Shown here: piece by piece, positions 55,400 to 64,000 of the stretch
Layout: each line of letters opens with the position of its first letter
Numbering within the stretch: the first letter of the stretch is position 1
NCBI GenBank assembly: GCA_015680685.1
Contig: MNCI01007731.1
Location: 693,602 to 757,601 of the forward strand
DNA length: 64,000 nt
Origin: Gnetum montanum
Lineage: Eukaryota; Streptophyta; Gnetopsida; Gnetales; Gnetaceae
Direction: 5' to 3'
Translations under genes and position numbers: made by a program
The notes under the pieces: generated by a model
Database searches by the model: none
What the model was told of the DNA's origin: nothing
The model's input: the letters and a program-made list of their open reading frames with translations, nothing else

Positions 55400-57148
55400 T
55401 GTAGTGACCAAAAGCATCGGTGGTTAGAAAACACTGAGAGGTCGTTGGTTGCTGACAGTTTTAACCCCGTATCTGTGCAAGGGTCATGCTAGATAAAATG
55501 GATATGGGGTGCCCTAAATGGTCTGGTCGATCAGACAGGAACTTAGTCGGTGTTAATATAACCTTTCGTAAATGGATAATTTGAAAACAAGACTTCACGC
55601 ATAAAATGATAATAGGAAAATAATGTAAAAATGCAATGATAAACAGGAAAACAAGGTAAAATGCAATTAGGAAAATGCAGCACTTCAATATTATGACTTC
55701 ACTCTGTCAAGGTGGATACAATTGGTTGTGCGATGCTGGGAGGCGCAGAGATCCCAAAGGTAACCAAGACGTCCAGAGTAAGATAACTGTATGCTTGAAC
55801 ACAGACTGAAGAGTCAACAATGCAAAATGCTATGAGGATAGCAGGAAAGAGTAGAACAAAATGTCAAACGAGAATGCCAACTATTTGCAATGTCAAACAA
55901 GATGTTTACAATGCTTAAGAATACAATGCTAATCTTTTGCTTGCTTGCTAGCCAATTCACCAACTAGACGACCAGCCAATTGAAAAGATTGAAAGGGATC
56001 CCCTTGAGCATTGCTCATTGGGGTATTTATAGGAACAAGGGCACATGAAAGATGTGGTTTGGATGTCATGTGCCCTGGGCCTACGTTGACTTGTCTATGC
56101 TACATGGGCATGCATGACTGTTGGATGTACATGTCCATTGGACGAGCTTGCCATGTTGTAATTGTGAACCTGCCATGCTATAATTGCACTATCATATTTT
56201 GAAGATGTGTGCCAATGGTGTAATTAGGTGAAGTGCATTGATGTGAAATAGTTGTTTGCTACACCGTGCCATGCTTTGTAGCATAGTGTGTGGGCGTAGC
56301 ATGGCAACTTGTTCGTCGTGTTATGCTATGTAGCATAGCGTAGCCATCAGTTCAAAGTAAAAACTTGCATTACATCCTACTACATGTGCTGGAAACCTTT
56401 GAAATGTGCTAACTATTTATTGCATATTTGCTATGCTATGCTATGCTACGTAGCGTAGCATGATGCAGCAGCTGGCCTTAGTCACGAAAACATCGCCAAT
56501 CTATAAACTTTTCCTTTTGCACTGTGAAACTTGCGAACTTGCTTATCCCGCCCTTTGAGATGTCTTTTATTATTCCCATAGAGTTGCTACACTATGCTAT
56601 GCTATGTAGTGTAGCATAGTGTAGCAATCGACATGGCCTGCTTTTTTGCTAAGTTTTTTGCTTTCTAGTGAAGGAGTCATTGCTAAAGAACTTGGAGCTG
56701 ATTGAAGCAACTATTTTCAAAGGTTAGAGGTGATATCTTAGTGCAATTGAAAATCACTAAGTATGCTGAGTCTTCCTATCTTGCTTTCTCTATGCTATGC
56801 CACGCTACGCAGTGTAGCATAGTGTAACACCTTGTCTTGCAACAATTTACGATTGACTGTTTGAAAAACTGTCTCCCAAAGCCTGCTACACTATATAGCA
56901 TTGTGTAGCGTAGCAAACTCCTTGACTAGAAAACTTGCCAAACTGTATTACGCATTTTTAGCACCACTGACAACTCTCCACATCGCTTCTGTATAAGCTG
57001 TCAACTGGACAAATTACCTAGCTAGAAAATTTTCCAAACTATTCGACCTAAAGCCTAGAACATCCATCTCCTAATGAATTGCCATGATGCTACCTGAATC
57101 GTGACGGCCTGGTGAAGCAAGGATGCCCTGAAAGTTTAGGGTATTTCA
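55400..57148 (-). repeat. 5' LTR of the giant Tat element
   Basis: 1,749 bp. Minus strand starts TGAAATACCC at 57,148 and ends CACTACA at 55,400. It contains TACGCT/AGCGTA palindromes from 56,270 to 56,910, including 16-bp arms around a 12-base centre at 56,584-56,627, and TATAAATA at 56,024-56,031. It is the promoter LTR of the element and is colinear with 38,483-40,199. Confidence 0.85.
56024..56031 (-). promoter_or_regulatory. TATA box of the 5' family-X LTR
   Basis: Minus strand TATAAATA within CCTATAAATACCCC, followed by the presumed start region of the element transcript. Confidence 0.65.
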
Positions 57149-57149
57149 T

Positions 57150-57900
57150 TCCTTATCTTCCATTCTTCAAACTGCCTCAGAATCTCTGTAAAATATAGAT
57201 GAGGTAGGTTAGCATTAACCTTTCCCATCAACACTGCACATCCTCTTGATGCATATGTTGAAATTCTTTTTAAACCCTTTGTGTAGAAGAGGTGATAAGT
57301 CCCTATTTTGAAATATATTCTCTCTTTCGTCGTCAACTCCCCAAACATCTTATCCTCCTTGCCACATGTCCTTTCTAGCCAAACTCATTGTGCATGAGGG
57401 TCTGAGCGAGTAGACAACTAAGCAACCTTTGGTCCTATATTCAGAAGGTTTAATACTTGCAAAATGGCCTAAATAGAGAAGGAAATGGTCACACCACAAA
57501 TGTTAACCATGGTGCCATGTTCTTTGTTGTGCCAAAATTGGTACATTTCCCCTAAGCACCAGGCACTGCTTTTAGAGAGGACATGCCATAATGGAGACCC
57601 TTTGAGATGGTCCCTAATGGCCTCTAAAGAAAATTTTTCAGAATATCCAAAGTTTAATTCCACAATCATTACAATGAATATGGACCTTTCCTGGATGGCT
57701 TGAACACAATCTTGGGGCAACATGAGATGTTGTCCCTATTCAGACGCTATAGCAGCCCCTCCTTCTAGTTGCCTTGATTGTACAGTAGCAGGGTCTTCTT
57801 GGTGGATGCTAAATGATTGTTCCTCTTACTCTACATGTTGTTTGATAGGAACTTGTCCTTCACATCTCCTAGGTTGTTTGCTCTCACCTTAAGCAGGACC
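57150..57900 (-). pseudogene. Decayed coding remnant, unrecognised
   Basis: Two minus-strand stretches read as protein: 57,723-57,469 (QDCVQAIQERSIFIVMIVEL, then LKGSPLWHVLSKSSAWCLGE) and 57,348-57,136 (GELTTKERIYFKIGTYHLFY). They are joined by stop-containing sequence. I do not recognise a domain. It is either another transposon ORF or an old gene fragment. It directly abuts the LTR of the giant element. Confidence 0.3.
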
Positions 57901-58199
57901 TTCCTGTTATCCACGTTTCGGGGCCATCTACAATCACACGGGGCCAATCGTTAGTAAGGTTGTTACCAAAGTTAGGTTATACCTTACTAGTTACCTTAAT
58001 GTATTTGCTCTATCTCTATGTGATGTTAATTAAAATATTCCTGAAAGATTATAATGTTGAATCCTCTTTGCTCAGGTGGTTTCCAAATCTAATTTCTTGG
58101 TATAACTAAGGGGATGAAATTATTTTTGACACATTTATCCTTAATTTCATAATTAATTACCCTTGATAATGTCCTTTGGGTGATGATAAATTTCAAAAA

Positions 58200-58500
58200 T
58201 GTTATGCACTATTTGGTGTATGCCCCTCCCCCATGACTAAGCTAAACACTTTGGGTTCAAGTGGGTTCAAATGGAATGAAAATCGAAGGACCAACTAGTG
58301 AGATATGGGTATGAAAGCAAGGGATGTGTAATCACAAGTTGTAGAGAAAAAATTGAAAAACTCCCCCATGTGAATAGTTGCAAATGATGTTAAGTGGCAT
58401 GAGCGGGTCATGAATATATAGGTTGGTGCGACGTGATATCACCTACATGATATCGCGTCGATCGCGATATCGTGTACGCGATATCACAACCTATTGATAT
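58200..58500 (-). promoter_or_regulatory. Palindrome/TATA block on the minus strand
   Basis: Minus-strand order: GATATCGCG-type palindromes (58,433-58,490, including exact 9-bp arms at 58,449-58,471), TATATATTCATGA at about 58,411-58,420, then GGGAGTTTTTCAATTTTTTC (about 58,345-58,365) and a purine tract CATGGGGGAGGGGCA (about 58,220-58,234). The same order occurs on the plus strand at 21,647-21,925. Probably part of an LTR whose ends I could not find. Confidence 0.45.
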
Positions 58501-59262
58501 TAGGGCACAATGAAAGATACCGAATTTTTAAGCTTTTCATGAAATTATGATTGAAATTAAGGACACCTAGATTCTTGTTAAAGGGGTTGAGGGTAATTCA
58601 ACAAGTTTTGAGGGCACAAAAATTATGGTGGTGTGGAATTGATCATTAAGGGCCATGGGTGGTAAGGGAAAAAAATGCTATGTGATGGTTCATAGGAACG
58701 TTCAAACTAAAGGGATAGTAATAAGGGAAAGAATATTATTGAAAATATGCTGAGGGTAATAGATGGTGTGTGGAAGATTTGTTAGGAGTGCACATTACAA
58801 AAAATTACACAAGTGGGTCCTCCCCACAATAGGTTCCAACCTATGATGCCCTTGTGTAACCCCACTTAAAAGTGTTCGTAGGCACTAGAAGGGTTAATTG
58901 TAATCTACACTGGTTCCACATAACACACACATGTAAGTATCATCGGTATGAGGTAAGAATTCTATGCTATACAAGACATGAATGACAATTACATGAATAG
59001 TGAGGTGGGATGAACTATAGAAGGGATTGTAGACATTGGGATATGAGGTAACTGACCCAGGGTATAATGAATCCTATGTGTAAATCATGATTAATGTGTC
59101 ATTAACCTGTCATTCCAAGATCAGGACCAATTCCATTCCTCTAATCAGTGACACCGCATTGTTTCATCCCATGATGAGAAAATATGAGAGTATCATAACA
59201 ATAAGGCATACGATCACTTGGCGTTTGGTTCCAGGGAGGAGTGATTTTTTCTTTGTGGAACT
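58501..59262. other. No gene recognised
   Basis: AT-rich relic sequence between the palindrome block and the minisatellite. No domain, LTR end or RNA gene was seen. Confidence 0.3.
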
Positions 59263-59330
59263 TTCTTTGTCTCTATTTTTTCTCTTCTTTCTTTTTTTCT
59301 TTTTTTCTTTTTTTTTCTCTCTTTTTTTTC
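59263..59330 (+). repeat. T-rich low-complexity tract
   Basis: Runs of T and C with almost no other bases. The Lys-rich minus-strand and Phe-rich plus-strand ORFs over it are artefacts of composition. Confidence 0.85.
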
Positions 59331-59389
59331 GATCGCTGAATCCAGGGAAGCCGCCAACCTTTAGGCATGGGTGCATGTCTTTCTAGTGG

Positions 59390-62300
59390 GACCAACTGTT
59401 CGCCAAAGGGTCCCTCATGACCAAGGGTTGTCACAATGGTCACTCATGACCAACTATTGGCCAAACGGTCCCTTGTGACCAAGTGTTGGCCAAACGGTCC
59501 CTCATGACCAAGTGTTGGCCAAACGGTCCCTCATGACCAATTGTTGGCGATACGGTCCCTCGTGACCAAGTGTTGGCCAAACGGTCCCTGGCGACCAAGG
59601 GTTGTCCAAATGGACACTCGTGACCAAGGGTTGGCCCAAAAGTCCCTTGTGATCAAATTTATAAGGGTGCAGGATGGTCTGGCTGAAACTGGCCCAATCA
59701 ACATATATGGGGAGAGCTAGCGTTCTCCCTGGGGGCATCACACGGTGCTCTCACGAGAGTGCTCTCCATGGGAGCACCTTGCATAGCTACACTAGCACGA
59801 GCGCTCTCACAAGACCAAGTGATGATCTAACAAACCCTCGTGAGCAAGTGTTGTCCAAACGGTCCCTCATGACCAAGTCTTGGTGAAATGGTCCCTCGTG
59901 ACCACCTTTTGGTGATACGGTCCCTCATGACCAAGTGTTGGCCAAACGGTCCCTCATGAGCAAGTGATGGCCAAATAGTCCCTTGTGACAAAGGGTTGGC
60001 CCAACGGTCCCTCACGACCAAGTGTTGGCCCAATGGTCCCTCGTGACCAAATTTATAAGGGTGCAGGATGGTATGGCTGAAACTAGCCCAATCAACATAT
60101 ATGGGGAGAGGTAGCATTCTCCTTGGGAGTACCGCAAGGTGCTCTCACGAGAGTGCTCTCCAAGGGAGTACCTTGCATAGCTGCACTAGCATAAGCACTT
60201 TCACGAGACCAAGTGATGGTCTAATGAACCCTCATGACCAAGTGTTGGCCAAACGGTCCCTCATGACGAAGCATTGGCCAAATGGACCCTCATGACCAAG
60301 TGTTGGTCAAACGAACTCTCATGACCAAGGGTTGGCCCAACAGACCCTCGTGAGCAAGTGTTGGCCAAACGGTCCCTCGTGACCAAGGATTGGCCCAACG
60401 GTCCCTCATAACCAACTGTTGGCAAAACGGTCCCTCGTGACCAAGGGTTGGCCCAACAATCCCTCATGACCAAATTTATAAGGGTGCAGGATGGTATGCT
60501 TGAAATTGGACCAATCAACATATATGGGGAGAGGTAGCATTCTCCCTGGGGGCACCTCATGATGCTTTCGTGAGAGTGCTCTCCATGGGAACACCTCGCA
60601 TAGCTACACTAGCACGAGCGCTCTCACGAGATCAAATGATGGCCCAACAGATCCTCGTGAGCAAGTGTTGGCCAAACGGTCCCTCGTGACCAAGTGTTGG
60701 CCCAACAGTCCCTCATGACCAACTATTGGCAAAATGGTCCCTCGTGACCAAGGGTTGGCCCAACTGTCCCTCGTGACCAAGTGTTGGCCAAAGCGACACT
60801 CGTGACCATATCTTGGACAAACGGTCCCTCGTGACCAAGGGTTGTCCCAACGGTCCCTCATGACCAAGGGTTGTCCTAACGATCCCTTGTGACCAAAGGT
60901 TGTCCCAACTATCCCTCATGACCAAGGGTTTTTCCAACAGTCCCTTGTGGCCAAGTGTTGGCCAAATGGACACTCGTGACCAAGGGTTGGCTTAATGGTC
61001 CCTCATGACCAAATTTATAAGAGTGTAGCATGGTATGGCTACAACTAGCCCAATCAACATATATGGGGAGAGATAGTGTTCTCCCTAGGAGCACCTCACG
61101 GTGCTCCCATGAGAGTGCTCTCCATGGGAGCACCTTGCATAGCTGCATTCGCACAAGCATTCTCATGAGACCAACTATTGGCCAAACGGTCCGTCGTGAC
61201 CAAGTGTTGGTCCAACAGTCCCTCGTGACGAAGGGTTAGCCCAACAAACCCTCGTGAGCAAGCATTGACCCAATGGTCCCTCATGACCAACTATTGGCCA
61301 AAGGATCCCTCATGGCCAAGTGTGGGCCAAACAGTCCCTCGTGACCAAGTGTTGGCCCAATGATCCATCGTGACCAAGGGTTGGGCCAACAGTCCCTCGT
61401 GACCAAGTGTTGGCCCAACAGTCCCTCGTGACCAAATTTATAAGGGTGCAAGATTGTATGGCTAAAATTGGCCTAATCAACATATATGGGGAGAGGTAGC
61501 ATTCTTCCTGGGGGCACCACACATAACTGTGCTGGCACGAGCGCTCTCACGGGACCAAGTGATGGCCAAAACAGACCCTTGTGACCAAGTGTTGGCCAAA
61601 TGAACCTTCATGACCAAGGGTTGGCCCAATGGATCCTCGTGTCCAAGTGTTGGCCCAATGGTCCCTAGTGACCAAGTGTTGGCCCACTGATCCCTCGTGA
61701 CCAAGCGTTGGCCCAACGGACCCTCGTGTCCAAGTGTTGGCCCAACGGTCCCTTGTGACCAAGTGTTGGCCCACTGGTCCCTCATGACAAAGGGTTGTCC
61801 CAATTGTCCCTTGTGATCGAGTGTGGGCCAAACAGTCCCTCGTGACCAAGTGTTGGCCCACTAGTCCCTTGTGACCAAGGGTTGGCCCAACAGACCCTCG
61901 TGACCAACTGTTGGCCCATTAGTCCCTCGTGACCAAGTGTTGCCCCAATAGTCCCTTGTGACCAATTGTTGGCCCACTGGTCCCTCATGACCAAGTGTTG
62001 GCCCAACTGTCCCTCATGACCAACTATTGGCCAAAGGGTCCCTCATGACCAACTGTTGGCCAAAGGGTCCCTCGTGACCAAGTGTGGTCCAAATGGTCCC
62101 TTGTGACCAAGTGATGGCCCAATGAACCATTGTGACCAAGTTTAGGCCAAACGGTCCCTCGTGACCAAGCATTGAACCAACGGTCCCTTGTACCAAGTGT
62201 TGGCCCAACGGTCCCTCATGACCAAGTGTTGGCGAAACAGTCCCTGGTGACCAAGTGTTGGCCCAACGATCCCTCGTGACCAACTATTGGCCCAACAGTC

Positions 62301-64000
62301 CCTCATGACCAAGTGTTGGCCCAACAGTCCCTCATTAACGAGTTTGGGCCAAATGGTCCCTCGTGACCAAGTGTTGGCCCAACTATCCCTCATAAACAAG
62401 TGTTGGCCCAATGGTCCTTCGTGACCAAATTTATAAGGATGTAGGATGGTATGGCTGAAACTGGCCCAATTAACATATATAGGGAGAGGTAGCGTTCTCC
62501 CTGGGAGCATCGCACGATGCTCCCGCGAGAGTGCTCTTCATGGGAGCACCTCGCATAGCTGTGCTGACACGAGTGCTCTCACGAGACCAAGTGTTGGCCC
62601 AACTGACCCTCGTGACCAAGTGTTGGCCAAATGGAGCATCGTGACGAAGGGTTGGCCCAATGAACCCTTGTGACCAAGTGTTGGCCTAATGGTCCCTTGT
62701 GACCAAGGGTTGGGCCAACGGTCCCTCATGACCAAGTCTATGCACAACGGTCCCTCGTGACCGGGTGCAGGCCAAACGGTCCCTCGTGACCGAGTGTTGG
62801 CCCACTAGTCCCTCGTGACCAAGGGTTAGCCCAATGGTCCCTCATGATCGAGTGCAGGCCAAACAGTCCCTCATGACTGAGTGTTGGCCCACTAGTCCCT
62901 CGTGACCAAGTGTTGGCCCAATGGTCCCTCGTGACCAATTGTTGACCCACTGGTCCCTCGTGACTAACTTTTGGCCCACTGGTCCCTCGTGACCAAGTGT
63001 TGGCCCACTGATCCCTCGTGACCAAGTGTTAGCCCAATGATCCCTCATGACCAACTATTGGCCAAAGGGTCCCTTGTGACCAAGGGTTGTCACAACGGTC
63101 ACTCGTGACCAAGTGTTGGCCAAACGGTCCCTCATGATCAAGTGTTGGCCAAACAGTCCCTCATGACCAACTGTTGGCGATACAGTCCCTCGTGACCAAC
63201 TGTTGGCCCAACGTACCCTCATGACCAAGGGTTGGCCCAACTGACCCTCATGAGCAAGTGTTGGCCCAATAGTCCATCGTGACCAAGGGTTGGGCCAACG
63301 ATCCCTCGTGACCAAGTGTATGCCCAACGGTTCCTCGTGATCAAATTTATAAGGGTGCAGGATGGTATGGCTGAAACTGGCCCAATCAACATATATGGGG
63401 AGAGGTAGCATTCTTCCTGGGGGCACCGCACATAACTACACTGGCATGAGTGCTCTCACAAGATCAATTGTTGGCCCAATGGTCCCTCGTGACTGAGTGC
63501 GGGCCAAACAGTCCCTCGTGACTAAGTGTTGGCCCACTGGTCCCTCATGATCAAGGGTTGGCCCAACAGTCCCTCGTGATCGAGTGTGGGCCAAATAGTC
63601 CCTCGTGATCGAGTGTTGGCCCACTAGTCCCTCGTGACCAAGGGTTGGCCCAACAGACCCTCATGACCAATTGTTTGCCCACTAGTCCCTCATGACCAAG
63701 TGTTGCCCCAATGATCCCTCATGACCAACTGTTAGCCAAAGGGTCCCTCATGACCAAGTGTGGGCCAAACGATCCCTTGTGACCAACTGTTGGCCCACTG
63801 GTCCCTCATGACCAAGTGTTGGCCCAATGGTCCCTCGTGACCAACTGTTGGCCAAAGGATCCCTCGTGACTGAGGGTTGTCACAATGGTCACTCATGATC
63901 AACTGTTGGCCAAATGGTCCCTCGTGACCAACTGTTGGCCAAACAATCCCTCGTGACCAAGTGTTGGCGAAATGGTCCCTCATGACCAACTATTGGTGAT
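59390..64000 (+). repeat. 29-bp minisatellite with higher-order blocks, running off the window
   Basis: More than a hundred degenerate 29-bp units. Each unit has a GGTC...GACC dyad with CCTCGT or CCTCAT as loop, an AAGTG or AAGGG or AACTG spacer, a TTGGCC core (TTGGCCAA or TTGGCCCA) and A(C/T/A) before the next unit. Blocks of units are separated by seven longer spacers. Variation is mostly CG to CA or TG. Because 29 is not a multiple of 3, the minus strand encodes a 29-residue cycle that is open in long stretches of all three frames, which explains the many ORFs here. None is likely to be a gene. Confidence 0.95.
59655..59815 (+). repeat. Higher-order spacer block, first of seven
   Basis: About 160 bp beginning AAATTTATAAGGGTGCAGG and including CCCAATCAACATATATGGGG, a GGGGAGA...TTCTCCC dyad and a GGTGCTC...GAGCACC hairpin. 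Further copies start at 60,049, 60,472, 61,011, 61,434, 62,427 and 63,343. Copies at 61,434 and 63,343 lack about 40-50 bp of the hairpin part. Spacing is 394, 423, 539, 423, 993 and 916 bp, so the number of 29-bp units between blocks varies. Confidence 0.9.

Larger units (their letters stand above)
38483..57148 (-). mobile_element. Giant Tat/Ogre-like Ty3/gypsy retrotransposon (family X), 18.7 kb, with an antisense gene
   Basis: Minus-strand order: 5' LTR (57,148-55,400), primer site, duplicated leader, gag (54,990-52,500), protease (51,960-51,470), a 5.7-kb gap with an antisense gene, then RT, RNase H, second RNase H and integrase (45,418-41,915), a 3' non-coding part, polypurine tract and 3' LTR (40,199-38,483). 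A second, archaeal-type RNase H between RNase H and integrase is diagnostic of the Tat lineage, and giant size with a gap between protease and RT recalls Ogre. The LTRs are similar but not identical, and pol stays in one frame, so it is much younger than the LINEs here. The right flank is TTCCT. The left side continues as another unit, so no simple target-site duplication exists. Confidence 0.85.

Noticed and set aside
59164-59386. Lys-rich (minus) and Phe-rich (plus) ORFs
   Set aside because: Produced by the T-rich low-complexity tract at 59,263-59,330.
59502-63989. Dozens of 60-123-residue ORFs on both strands
   Set aside because: They are translations of the 29-bp unit in cycling frames and all end or start in the spacers; no independent coding signal.
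59390-64000. CRISPR-like array (29-bp repeats)
   Set aside because: The units are contiguous with no unique spacers between them, vary at every position, and the context is plant repeat DNA; this is a minisatellite.
1-64000. tRNA, rRNA or organelle insertions
   Set aside because: No cloverleaf-type gene, rRNA core sequence or recognisable chloroplast or mitochondrial gene was noticed on either strand; this was by eye only.

Overview
The window is plant nuclear DNA from a large, repeat-rich genome. A gymnosperm is my best guess, but that is an inference and I cannot name a species. Almost everything here is a transposable element: Ty3/gypsy LTR retrotransposons of the Athila and Tat types, a Ty3/gypsy RNase H-integrase relic, four L1-type plant LINEs, LTR fragments and a large minisatellite. 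Most are old. Their reading frames are broken mainly by TAG, TGA and TAA codons that fit C-to-T change at CAG, CGA and CAA, and their CpG sites are mostly gone. I found no intact housekeeping gene, rRNA, tRNA or CRISPR array.

Layout. 1-2.5 kb: 3' end of an Athila-like element on the minus strand (LTR start, polypurine tract, long coiled-coil ORF). 3.64-5.1 kb: decayed Ty3/gypsy RNase H plus integrase (+). 7.05-11.17 kb: LINE (-), head-to-head with a second LINE (+) at about 11.2-16.35 kb. 16,424-25,122: an Athila-like LTR element (+) with both LTRs, a tRNA-Asp-type primer site and gag. A solo LTR of another family (22,207-23,781, perfect TATGG target-site duplication) is inserted in it. 25.6-29.7 kb: third LINE (-). 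31.34-32.24 kb: a small CpG-rich island with a candidate secreted-protein ORF. 32.5-33.7 kb: LTR-like sequence. 33.8-35.6 kb: 5' part of a fourth LINE (+). 35.7-38.48 kb: a composite unit (-). 38,483-57,148: a giant Tat/Ogre-like element (-), 18.7 kb. 57.15-59.3 kb: relics. 59.39 kb to the end: a 29-bp minisatellite organised in higher-order blocks.

The most interesting object is the giant Tat element. Its order on the minus strand is LTR, primer site, duplicated leader, gag, protease, a 5.7-kb gap, then RT, RNase H, a second (archaeal-type) RNase H and integrase in one frame, then polypurine tract and LTR. The gap between protease and RT, which is where Ogre elements carry an intron, holds a plus-strand (antisense) gene at about 46.2-50.6 kb with at least five GT-AG introns. 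Four are phase-compatible as read and one needs the second site of a tandem AG acceptor. An antisense gene would keep its introns through retrotransposition, because the sense genomic RNA carries them reversed.

A second theme is dyad symmetry. Several unrelated LTR or promoter blocks carry a cluster of palindromes just upstream of their TATA box, each family with its own palindromic word. The element's internal tandem arrays and the terminal minisatellite are also built from short inverted repeats. An assembly artefact (48-bp duplication around a single N at 47,414) lies inside the antisense gene, and removing it restores the frame.
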